The notes below the pieces were generated by a model. It was not told the origin of the DNA. It did no database searches and saw only the letters and a program-made list of their open reading frames with translations. This document shows, in pieces, positions 54,749 through 64,000 of a DNA stretch of 64,000 bases. Numbering within the stretch: the first letter of the stretch is position 1; each line of letters begins with the position of its first letter. Source of the stretch: Microglena sp. YARC (Eukaryota > Chlorophyta > Chlorophyceae > Chlamydomonadales > Chlamydomonadaceae). Made by a program: the position numbers and the translations under genes. The stretch spans positions 49,572,777 through 49,636,776 of the forward strand of contig CM039464.1 in NCBI GenBank assembly GCA_022414725.1, in the 5' to 3' direction.

Positions 54749-57700
54749 ATGCGGCCCGCTGCAACCGCTGAGCCTGAGCGTCGTCAGACCTTCATCTTCC
54801 ACCAACACTTCTTCCAAGATTGGCTCGAATCTATGGAAGCTGAACTCAAGGTATCCCACTGCTACTTTTCCCCTGGATCTCACAAGCTACCTCAGTTTCA
54901 GATTGAATACATCCTTGCGCACCTTTCAGAACCTATCAGAAAGATGGTCAAGTTTCATAATGATCCAGATGACATCCTAGCAGCCCTTAGATCCAAATAT
55001 GATACCAGATCCACACCCCGACAGCATTCACCTGTCGCAGCCGAATCAGCCGCATCAAATGTGCCAGCATATGACGAACCTGCATCTACCCCTACTGCAC
55101 CTCATTCCCCTTCGTATGCCCTTAATGCCTCCCCACGCACAAATCGCATGGCAGTTTCCTGGATCATGGACACTGGAGCTACCTCCCACATGACCGGCAA
55201 TGAATCCCTGTTATATGACATACATGACATATTCCCCCATATCAGAGTTCAGACTGCATCAGGACATACTCACATCACCAGATCTGGAAGTGCTCTGATC
55301 AGAGGAGACAATGGAAAGATTCACAAGCTCAGAAATGTTCATCTCAATGATGACCCTAACACTCCTAACCTCATGTCAATGGCTGCAGCCATCAAAGCAA
55401 ACCCTTCTATGTTAGTTCAGTTTGATTCTCAGGCCTGCACCATATCCATCAATAACAAAGTCATCATCACTGGGCCAAAGAACAAGATTCTATACCTCAC
55501 TCCCATCCTTGTCCCTGACAATACCCTTATCCATGGGACATGTCTGAACATAGCCATGGCCGCCATTTCCAGAAATACCCAACAAACAGCAGAACTTCTC
55601 CACAACAGGATGGGTCACCTTGCTTACAGCAGTCTAGTCAGGCTCATTTCTGAACACATGGTCACAGGTACAGATGTCACCACTGCAGCCTGCAACAAAA
55701 TGAGAAAGCAGACGTGTGAAATATGTGTCCTCTCTAAAATGGACAAGAACCCCTACCCTACATCATCCACACGTGCCACAAGACCCTTGCAAATCATCCA
55801 CATTGACATGAGTGGAAAGATGAAAGTACCCAGTCTTAATGGCAACATATACTTCCAAGGCATTCTAGATGACCACTCAAAGTACTCCATAGTCACATTC
55901 CACAAAAACAAACACACAGTGCCCAAAGAAACCATGCATGAACTGGAACGGTATGAAGTTCTTACAGAAAACAAAATAGGCACCATTTTCTGTGACAATG
56001 GATCAGAGTACATCTGCGACCGGTTTAAAAACTGGTGCAAAAAGAAAGGCATTACCCTCAACTTCACAGTACCTAACAATCCAGCCACAAATGGATCAGC
56101 AGAGCGCCTCAACCGTACTTTTCATGACAGAGCCACTGCACTCCTCATCTCATCCAAATTTCCTAACAGATACTGGGCTGACATGGTGAAAAATGCTAGC
56201 ATCCTAAGAAACCTCAGCCCCACTTCAGACTCTGACAAAACTCCCGACGAAATGTTCCATGGAGTCAAGCCTAAGATTGATCACCTCAGAACCATTGGGT
56301 GCACAGCCTACGTCCACATACCACCCAAATCCAGAACATGGAAGTTTGCACCATCAGCCAAAATCACTAGACTCATTGGCTACTCCCACATCAGAAAGGC
56401 TTACAGAGTTGTAGACTCCAACCATAAGATCTATGATGCTAGAGACATCACCTTCAATGAGTCTGAGAACCTGGCAGGAAAGAATGGATTCCCCAGTGCA
56501 GATGCTGAAATTCTAGGTATGTATGAAGAAGACACCCCTGGTGAACCTGAAGATGAAGACACTCCCTCACCATCCCATTCTCCCTCAGAAAACAAAGCCA
56601 TTGAAGCATTACGTGAAAGAAACAAGGCAAACATGGGAGCATGGGGATCACCAGAAGATATAGATGATAGCTACCTACCCAGTTCAGTGCACCGGCAAGG
56701 TACCATTGCCCCACATCAAAGTGCACATCAACCCAACAACAATGTTGAACATGGAAATGAACACAACCCCACACAGTCCCAGACAGATGACCTCCCCAAC
56801 CTCATGGCATCACAAGGCAATGCACCAGAACATGACCTCCCCAACCTCATGGCATCACAAGGCAATGCACCAGAACATGCACTCACCTCTCCTGCACCAG
56901 CACAAAAACAGGCATCAACACCTCCACCAGAAGCTGCCCTTACACAACCTCGCCGTAGTGGCAGAGAAAGACATGCACCCAACCACCTAGCATTCCTAGC
57001 TGCAGACCAGATCGTCATACCCAAGAATGAAAGAGAAGCACTGGCTTGCCCTCAAGCAAAGGATTGGAAGGCTGCCATGGATGCAGAACTAGCAGCACTA
57101 GCAGAAATGAACACCTGGACTCTAGCAGAACTCCCACATGGAGCCAAAGCCATAGGTACTAGATGGGTCTTTGACATCAAGCAATCAGTGGATGGTCAGC
57201 TAGTCAGGTACAAAGCACGTCTAGTAGCAAAAGGATATGCTCAACGCCCTGGCATGGACTATGATGAAGTATTTGCACCAGTTGCCAAACATGCCACCAT
57301 CAGGTACATCCTGTCCATGGCTGCAGACCCCTCAGCTAATCTTGCTTAGCTTGATGTCTCCACATCATTCCTCAATGGAGCAGTGGAAGAGGAACTGTAC
57401 TGTTCCCAACCCCCAGGGTTTGAAAGAGACCACAGGGTTTGCCGCATGTTGAAATGCCTATATGGTCTGAAGCAAGCATCAAGGCAGTGGTATCTAAAAG
57501 TCAAAGAGGATATGGCAGCCATTGGCTTCAGAGAAGTTGATGTTGACCAAGGCCTCTTCCTGCTCCCTGGCCCAACAACAAGACCCCTCATCTGGGTCCT
57601 CCTCTGGGTCGATGACTTCCTCCTGCTATCCTTTGACAAGGACATCCTCCAGCAGTACAAAGACAAGATCATGAAGCTCTACAAGACCAGAGATCTTGGA

Positions 57701-58030
57701 GAACCATCTGTCTTTGTGGGCTATGAAATCACCAGAGATGCAACTGATGGAACCCTACACATCTGCCATTCCAGGTTCACTCAAGACCTGCTCAAGGCAC
57801 ACAGCATGCTACCTGAGCCCAACAGCACCAGGTTCCTCATCCCACTGCAGCCTGATGCTCCCCTCCCTTACCCTGAAAAGGACACACCAGACTCTGGTCT
57901 TCCCCTTGCCCAGATTGTAGGATCCCTCAACTACCTGGCAGTCAACACCAGACCTGACATTGCACAAGCTGTCAACAGATTGGCCAGGCACAGTGCTCAC
58001 CCCCTCCATGAACACATCGTCGGTATTTAG
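54749..58030 (+). pseudogene. Ty1/copia gag-pol, truncated and interrupted
   Basis: One frame reads a very short gag-like part, protease [13 protein letters not shown] (Asp141), integrase zinc region [12 protein letters not shown], and the integrase D-D-E residues in [14 protein letters not shown] and [11 protein letters not shown]. Then come a proline/acid linker with two tandem [15 protein letters not shown] copies and reverse transcriptase [32 protein letters not shown] order defines copia. TAG at 57347-57349 replaces the conserved Gln before LDVSTSFLNG. The RT continues in frame (LYGLKQASRQWY, VLLWVDDFLLLS) and stops at 58028 after DIAQAVNRLARHS, so RNase H and the 3' LTR are absent. The gag part lacks a zinc knuckle. 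Long clean frames suggest it decayed recently. Confidence 0.93.
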
Positions 58031-58610
58031 TACTTCTTTGAGGGTCGTTTGAAACAAAGAAAATCCTGTTTGAATTGTTCGTTTGATTCATTCTTAGATT
58101 CAATCGGAGATAACCTTGATTCAATCGATCTTTGTTTCCTGTTTGAATCAGTCGGCCATCAAACCTACCGATTGAGATCCGTTTGAAACAAGGTTGGTTG
58201 TTTCAAACATGACTCAAACCATGTTCAAATAGATCTTAATCAAGCCGTCATCAACGTGCCCCTTGAAAAAGGTTTGAAACAAGGTTGGTTGTTTCAAACG
58301 TGACTCAAACCATGTTCAAATAGATCTTAATCAAGCCGTCATCAACGTGCCCCTTGAAAAAGGTTTGAAACAAGGTTGGTTGTTTCAAACATGACTCAAA
58401 TGATGTTCAAATAGATCTGTTTTTTCGTAAAGCAATGCAAGCACTGAAGACTGAGGGCGCATATTTGGACAGCAGGACTCTTCGATCTTTGTTACAGAAA
58501 TTGAAAGCACCATAATGAATGAATCCTTACATAGTTAAACATGATAGTAATTAGTGATTGAAAAGCTAGATATATATGCTACTAAGGAAGTGCAGTTGGC
58601 CACGAAGTAG
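58031..58610. repeat. ~86-bp repeats of TTTGAAACAAGGTTGG
   Basis: Three tandem units (about 58185-58420) of GGTTTGAAACAAGGTTGGTT with TTCAAATAGATCTTAATCAA. The motif GTTTGAAAC-AAGGTTGGTT-GTTTCAAAC is itself an inverted repeat. They abut the truncation point of the copia element. Confidence 0.85.
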
Positions 58611-58614
58611 TTCC

Positions 58615-58971
58615 TCAGTACGAATTGACGAAAACTCCAGCATGCTGTGCTTCTTGTTCATCAACGACATCGTCTTCAGCCTCAAGGTCATCAGCATCCA
58701 GGCGTTCTGACGCGAGACCAGTCGCAAGAGTGAGACCTGCAGACAAATGTTCGTTGGTGAGCGTTAGTTGAGATACATTGGCAGCAATGCGCATTCTTCC
58801 GACTTTCAAATAGCAGCCATGGTTCAAACCAAATTCGCTATCTGAATGCGCACCTGTTTTGCAACTCGAGCATTGGAACTCTTGCGGCTCCATGATGAGC
58901 TGGACGATAGGTCGACTTGCTGCAGCTGCCTTAATGCCTGCGGAACAACTCGAAAAAAGCAAGTCAGTCAA
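58615..58971 (-). CDS. Possible exon(s) of small protein with FQCxxC zinc motif
   Basis: A minus-strand frame of 118 codons; an acceptor-like CCGCAG precedes GCATTAAGGC at about 58935. It reads IKAAAASRPIVQLIMEPQEF, then QCSSCKTGAHSDSEFG, then a helical part, and ends in an acidic tail (DADDLEAEDDVVDEQEAQH). FQCxxC followed closely by DS recalls the start of Mis18/Yippee-type zinc folds, but spacing is one residue off and the second CxxC is not seen. Related pieces at 59226-59300 and beyond are partial copies, one with a stop. It may be a gene 3' end or a repeat-borne frame. Confidence 0.3.
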   Translation of the reverse strand: MTDLLFSSCSAGIKAAAASRPIVQLIMEPQEFQCSSCKTGAHSDSEFGLNHGCYLKVGRMRIAANVSQLTLTNEHLSAGLTLATGLASERLDADDLEAEDDVVDEQEAQHAGVFVNSY

Positions 58972-59775
58972 AGTCGAGACAAATTCTGGTCAAGTAAGGC
59001 ACCACTTGACGAGACGCAAAACGCAGTACCTTAACCGCACGCGCGGGCGGAGAAGCAGGTCGCTACAGTCTTGGGTTGAAGCACAACAATTCCCAAAGCA
59101 AAGTACCGCGAAGCAAAGTGCTCGCGCGTGTAGATATTGACGGATCTCAGAAGTAATTCGGGAATGGCTGAAGCTATGAAAGCAAGCTCAGTCCAAGTTA
59201 ATTCAAGGAAAGCAGGCAGCATGTCGCTATCTGACTGCGCACCTGTTTCACACCTCGAGCATTGGAACTCTTGCGGCTCCATGATAGGTCATTTTGCTGC
59301 AGCTGCCTTAATACCTGCGACACAACTCTGGTCAAGTAACGCACCACTTGACGAAACGAAAAATGCAGTACCTGAACCGCACGCGCCGGCGTGGGCGGAG
59401 AAGAAGGTCGCTACAGTCTTGAGTTGAAGCACAACCATTCCAAAGCAAAGTGCCGCGGAAGCAAAGTGCTCGCGCATGTAGGTATTGACGGATCTAGGAA
59501 GCAATTCGGGAATGGCTGAAGCTATGAATAGATCAGTCCAAGTTAATTCAAGGAAAGCAGGCAGCATGGTGCGCTATTCAGCAGGAATATCGCTGAGTCG
59601 AGAACCAATTGACGCGCAGTGAACAGTGAAAGCTTGCACAGCCGCTAAGTTGAAGCGCTAACCCATTGCGCTGACCAGTTTGAACTGTACAGCATGCAGT
59701 ACCGCCGTAACCGCACGCGCATGGCGGAGAAGCAGGTCGCCATATTTGAATCGGATTCTCGGGGCCTGCGCCTGC
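58820..59775 (-). repeat. ~350-bp tandem segment, 2.5 copies
   Basis: The block from ATCTGAATGCGCACCTGTTT to GGAAAGCAGGCAGCATG (about 58835-59225) recurs at 59226-59570 with deletions, and a third partial copy follows (59575-59760, sharing CCGCACGCGCATGGCGGAGA). On the minus strand each copy includes exon-like pieces bounded by CAG/ and /GTGCGC or /GTACTG. Confidence 0.8.
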
Positions 59776-59857
59776 GGTGCATGCGGGATCTGCGTCGCAG
59801 GACCTAGACAACCCTGATGGGGGTCATGCTAATCAAACCTGATGAACAATGGGGGAT

Positions 59858-60545
59858 AATGATCCCGAAACTTCTCATGTACCCAAATATGATTATTCCG
59901 ATTCTGGAAAACAAAAGATCATAACCAGATTCAAAGGGACGAGGAAGTTCTGAGCTTAGAGAACTGGTTACACATCCGCGCTTTCGAACAGCGACCAGTT
60001 GGGACCCTGCACACCCAGTAGGCTATCCTCCACTATGATAATGGTTTCTAAACTTCTCATGTACCTATATATGATTATTTAGATTCAGGAAAACAAAAGA
60101 TCATAACCAGATTCGAAGGGACGAGGAAGTTCTGAGCTTAGAGAAACTGGTTACAGATCCGTGCCTTTCGAACGGCGACCAGTTGGGACCCTGCACGCCA
60201 GTAGGCTATCCTACACCTAGATAATGGTTTCTAAACTTCTTAGGTACCTATATATGATTATATCGATTCAGGAAAACAAAATATCATAACCAGAATCGAA
60301 GGGACGGGGAAGTTCTGAGCTTAAAGAACTAGTTACAGATCCGCGCCTTTCGAACAGCTACCAATTGGGACCCTGCACGCCAGTAGGCTATCCTACACTA
60401 CGATAATGGTTTCCAAACTTCTTAGGTACCTATATCTGATAAATTAGATTCAAGTAAACAAAATGTCATAACCAGATTCGAAGGGACGGGGAAGTTCTGA
60501 GCTTAGAGAACTGGTTACAGATCCGCGCCTTTCGAACAGCGCAGA
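59858..60545 (+). repeat. ~182-bp satellite, array A (four units)
   Basis: Units begin near 59869, 60052, 60234 and 60416 (AACTTCT..GGTACCTATATATGATTAT) and contain GATTCAGGAAAACAAAAGAT, CGAAGGGACGAGGAAGTTCT and CCAGTTGGGACCCTGCACGC. Confidence 0.95.
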
Positions 60546-61595
60546 TTGGTAACTACTGATTTAAACTCAGAACTTCCTCGTTCCTTCGAATCTGCTTCTG
60601 ATCTTTGGTTTTCCTGAATCGGACTGATCACATATAGGCACCTGACAAGTTCAGGGACCATTTTCCTACTGTAGGATAGTTTATGGGGTTCAGGATCTCA
60701 ACTGGTTACGGTTTAAAGAGCGCAGATCGGTAACTACTGATGTAAACTCAGAACTTCTTCGTTCCTTCGAATCTGCTTCTGATCTTTGGTTTTCCTGAAT
60801 CGGACTGATCACATATAGGTACCTGACAAGTTCAGGGACCATTTTCCTACTGTAGGATAGTCTATGGGGGTCAGGATCTCAACTGGTTACGGTTTAAACA
60901 GCACAGATCGGTAACTTGTGATTTAAACTCAGAACTTCCTCGTTCCTTCGAATCTGCTTCTGATCTTTGGTTTTCCTGAATCGGACTGATCACATATAGG
61001 TACCTGACAAGTTCAGGGACCATTTTCCTACTGTAGGATAGTCTATGGGGTTCAGGATCTCAACTGGTTACGGTTTAAACAGCACAGATCGGTAACTACT
61101 GATTTAAACTCAGAACTTCCTCGTTCCTTCGAATCTGCTTCTGATCTTTGGTTTTCCTGAATCGGACTGATCACATATAGGCACCTGACAAGTTCAGGGA
61201 CCATTTTCCTACTGTAGGATAGTTTATGGGGTTCAGGATCTCAACTGGTTACGGTTTAAACAGCGCAGATCGGTAACTACTGATGTAAACTCAGAACTTC
61301 CTCGTTCCTTCGAATCTGCTTCTGATCTTTGGTTTTCCTGAATCGGACTGATCACATATAGGTACCTGACAAGTTCAGGGACCATTTTCCTACTGTAGGA
61401 TAGTCTATGGGGTTCAGGATCTCAACTGGTTACGGTTTAAACAGCGCAGATCGGTAACTACTGATTTGAACTCAGAACCTCCTCGTTCCTTCGAATCTGC
61501 TTCTGATCTTTGGTTTTCCTGAATCGGACTGATCCCATATGGGTACCTGACAAGTTCAGGGACCATTTTCCTACTGTAGGATAGTCTATGGGGTT
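60546..61595 (-). repeat. ~181-bp satellite, array B (six units, inverted)
   Basis: Units start near 60548, 60729, 60910, 61091, 61272 and 61453 (GGTAACTACTGATTTAAACT). Their reverse complement aligns along its whole length with array A: GATTCAGGAAAACCAAAGAT, CGAAGGAACGAGGAAGTTCT. Units within B are nearly identical, while A and B differ noticeably. The arrays meet near 60545. Confidence 0.95.
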
Positions 61596-62238
61596 ATGTT
61601 ATAAACATGTTTTTATTACATTGATGACCTCTTTGACATATATTCCAAAGCATCCCTTATTCATATCTAAGTCTATGTAACTTAAAGGAAGTACGGTATG
61701 CAAAGATTTGAATAGTTATTCATTAAATAATGCAGTTGTATTCACTGCTGAAATTGGGCCGAAATACCTACGGTTAATAAGCAATATAGACCCTTGTGCT
61801 AACCGTATATTCCCTTTCCTACCCTTGCTGGCCCTTCACCGTGGTTCCTCTCTTCCCTGTTCCAATAAATCCGGGACGCGAACTGTTGTAGTGCTAGCTG
61901 GACTGTTGTTCCAAGCAACCGTGTACCGTACTCCTGTCCGGCTCTCAGCTGTCCCCGCGCCCAGTAGAAGATCCCTGGCAACGGAGCCCACGCACGCCAA
62001 ACCCCTGAACCCACAAACTGAACCGGCCAAGTGCAATTCGAGCCACCAGATTGTAAACTCGCATTCTGAACGCTACGCTACTATCCTCCTCTTCCTCTTT
62101 TTTTTCTTCACTTCGACTGGAGACAACTACTAACGAGGCAACGATCACAAGGCATACATGCATCGGTGAGCAGCCCTGGTCGCCAACTGCATCTGGCCTT
62201 GTGATCGTTGCCTCGTTAGTGCAAGCTGCTCCTCGTAG
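61596..62238. other. Unassigned sequence between satellite and H3-like exon
   Basis: Unique sequence with AATAAATCC near 61864 and a T-rich stretch near 62100; it could be a solo LTR, but no TG..CA ends with a target duplication were found. It ends in a long inverted repeat (62129-62220). Exons for the N-terminal tail of the histone were looked for and not found. Confidence 0.4.
62129..62220. other. 25-bp perfect inverted repeat, 42-base loop
   Basis: ACTAACGAGGCAACGATCAC plus AAGGC at 62129-62153 is repeated as the exact reverse complement at 62196-62220. It ends six bases before the earliest possible start of the histone exon, so the transcript would carry a strong stem next to the 3' splice site. 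Confidence 0.92.
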
Positions 62239-62810
62239 TTACACGAGGCTAGTTCGACAAATTGTACAAGATTTCGGAAATTACAGAATCCAAGCAGGGG
62301 CAAATTTGGCCCTTCAGGAAGCGACAGAGGCCTACTTGGTGGGCCTCTTCGGGAACACTAATCTGGCGGCTATACATGCCAAGCGGGTAACCATTATGCC
62401 CAAGGATATGCAGGTGCGCTATCTACAGGGGTTGGGGGTGGGGTGGGGGTGGTGGGCGGGGTGGGGGGTAAGAGTTGGATCCACACAAAATATGCTGCAG
62501 CTTCTGGGCAGATCCCTAGGTGGGCAGTTGGCCTTTGGTAAAAATATGCTGCAGCTGCTGGGACCCGTACACGACAAAACACAACAGTACACTACACTAC
62601 ACTACACAACAGTACACAACACTATACAACACTACACAACACTACACAACACTACACAACACTATAGAACAAGGGGGTTGGGAGGGGGATAGGGGGGGGG
62701 GGGGGGGGGGGGGGGGGGACTGAGCTACTTGAAACACTCACTCATTCACTAACTTTGATGTCTGTTTCCACTTGCAGCTCGCTCGGAGGATTCGAGGGGA
62801 GCGAATCTAG
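62239..62810 (+). CDS. Divergent histone H3, C-terminal part (two exons)
   Basis: The exon to 62413 reads [52 protein letters not shown]; the exon at 62778-62810 adds [10 protein letters not shown] and TAG. GT and AG flank the intron. This is the H3 histone fold from helix 1 to the C-terminus. Helix 2-3 residues are nearly canonical. Helix 1 starts [10 protein letters not shown], and loop 1 is one residue shorter than in canonical H3 (GNYR for KTDLR). Centromeric H3s usually lengthen loop 1, so CenH3 is not supported by this feature. The exon may start at 62226 or 62239. The tail-encoding exons were not found; either they lie beyond the satellites upstream or this is a truncated copy. Confidence 0.75.
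62414..62777. repeat. H3-like intron with internal duplications and G tract
   Basis: GGGGTGGGGG phrases directly behind the donor. A duplicated AAAATATGCTGCAGCTTCTG / AAAATATGCTGCAGCTGCTG. About twelve ACACTACACA units (62580-62670) and a ~28-base G run (62690-62718). Confidence 0.85.
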
Positions 62811-62841
62811 GACTTGGCAAGAAGTTGTGGTGAGTTATGTT

Positions 62842-63960
62842 TTCATGCCTGAACCACCCTCATGTAACAACTTAATGAATGCATGTTACTTATCAATAAT
62901 ATCATAATATGGCTTAGCTGAACCTACCCATACTGTAGCCCGATAAGCGCCCTTGAGGCTGCTTGCTACAGAATGGGCGGGAGATGCGATTTGCCTTGTA
63001 TGGTATGCCTTAACCACCCTCATGTAACAACTTAATTAATGCATGTTACTTATCAATAATATCATAATATGGCTTAGCTGAACCTACCCATACTGTAGCC
63101 CGATAAGCGCCCTTGAGGCTGCTTGCTACAGAATGGGCGGGAGATGCGATTTGCCTTGTATGGTATGCCTTAACCACCCTCATGTAACAACTTAATTAAT
63201 GCATGTTACTTATCAATAATATCATAATATGGCTTAGCTGAACCTACCCATACTGTAGCCCGATAAGCGCCCTTGAGGCTGCTTGCTACAGAATGGGCGG
63301 GAGATGCGATTTGCCTTGTATGGTATGCCTGAACCACCCTCATGTAACAACTTAATTAATGCATGTTACTTATCAATAATATCATAATATGCTTAGCTGA
63401 ACCTACCCATACTGTAGCCCGATAAGCGCCCTTGAGGCTGCTTGCTACAGAATGGGCGGGAGATGCGATTTGCCTTGTATGGTATGCCTTAACCACCCTC
63501 ATGTAACAACTTAATTAATGCATGTTACTTATGAATAATATCATAATATGGCTTAGCTGAACCTACCCATACTGTAGCCCGATAAGCGCCCTTGAGGCTG
63601 CTTGCTACAGGATGGGCGGGACATGCGATTTGCCTTGTATGGTATGCCTGAACCACCCTCATGTAACAACTTAATTAATGCATGTTACTTATGAATAATA
63701 TCATAATATGGCTTAGCTGAACCTACCCATACTGTAGCCCGATAAGCGCCCTTGAGGCTGCTTGCTACAGAATGGGCGGGAGATGCGATTTGCCTTGTAT
63801 GGTATGCCTGAAACCACCCTCATGTAACAACTTAATTAATGCATGTCAGTAATAAAAAATATGGCTTAGCTGCACCTGCCCATTATGTAGCCGCATAAGC
63901 GCCCTTGAGGCTGCTTGCTACAAAATGGGTGGTCAATGCGTTTAAGCCATGTATGCATCC
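62842..63960. repeat. 160-bp satellite, seven units
   Basis: Unit from TGGTATGCCTTAACCACCCT through ATGTTACTTATCAATAATAT, TAGCCCGATAAGCGCCCTTG and GAATGGGCGGGAGATGCGAT. Starts at about 62841, 63001, 63161, 63321, 63480, 63640 and 63800; the seventh is diverged. Each carries TGTAA. The array starts 31 bases after the H3 stop codon and runs almost to the window end. Confidence 0.97.
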
Positions 63961-64000
63961 ACCACCCTCTGCACACACTTAAGTCACCAACATGATAAGT

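Noticed and set aside
47764..57349. Reassigned stop codons (TAA/TAG as Gln, as in some ulvophyte algae)
   Set aside because: The copia TAG falls on a conserved Gln, but the ice-binding TAA aligns with Thr and the LINE TAA does not align with Gln. The neuferricin-like KDEL and the H3 GERI are both followed directly by TAG, which acts as a true stop.
61596..62128. Solo LTR before the H3-like gene
   Set aside because: AATAAA and general look fit, but no TG..CA boundaries with matching target duplication were found.
62239..62810. Calling the H3-like gene a centromeric H3
   Set aside because: Loop 1 is shorter, not longer, and helix 2-3 residues are canonical; satellite neighbourhood alone is not evidence.
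1..64000. tRNA, rRNA or other classical RNA genes
   Set aside because: No cloverleaf with intact A and B boxes and acceptor stem, and no rRNA core sequence, was seen; the only pol III-like signals are in the two SINE candidates.

Overview
This window is nuclear DNA from a eukaryote, most likely a green alga (chlorophyte or prasinophyte grade). Coding sequence is split into short exons with GT-AG introns. There is a plant-type SnRK2 kinase with its acidic C-terminal box, a neuferricin-like MAPR haem protein, and a two-domain ice-binding (DUF3494) gene of the kind known from polar microalgae. The genome is very rich in tandem repeats, homopolymer G/C tracts and transposons. Species is not determinable from sequence alone; a large, repeat-rich marine green alga such as Cymbomonas/Pyramimonas or a polar Chlamydomonas relative would fit (inference only).

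Layout. 1-4.2 kb: a G-rich minisatellite, then the 3' end of an unidentified gene (three exons, 2584-3974) whose edges are surrounded by partial copies of themselves. 8.4-22.1 kb: an eleven-exon SnRK2 kinase. Its introns hold three copies of an hAT-type MITE, two tRNA-like SINEs and three head-to-tail non-autonomous Helitrons. 25.1-35.3 kb: a seven-exon gene for a membrane-anchored, haem-binding neuferricin/MAPR protein ending in KDEL. 35.3-38.5 kb: decayed copies of that gene's last exon, simple repeats and a perfect hairpin. 38.5-44.6 kb: a tandem LTR-internal-LTR-internal-LTR Ty3/gypsy chromovirus flanked by a single GATAC target duplication. 47.2-50.8 kb: an ice-binding gene of five exons with an in-frame TAA in domain 1. 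51.1-52.9 kb: a 5'-truncated LINE on the minus strand. 54.7-58.0 kb: a broken Ty1/copia element. 58.6-59.8 kb: a tandemly repeated possible small gene on the minus strand. 59.9-61.6 kb: a ~181-bp satellite in two opposed arrays. 62.2-62.8 kb: the C-terminal part of a divergent histone H3. 62.8-64 kb: a 160-bp satellite.

The most striking structure is a recurring one: introns next to many exons contain tandem or near-tandem partial copies of the exon edge plus its splice site (acceptor side, donor side or stop-codon side). It is seen independently in at least three genes, and possibly a fourth, and explains much of the intron bulk. It generates arrays of decoy splice sites and decoy C-termini. 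Apart from this, the genes show no operon-like or pathway relationship; they are ordinary neighbours in a transposon-rich region. All gene models here were built by eye from splice consensus and protein similarity; no search or transcript data were available.
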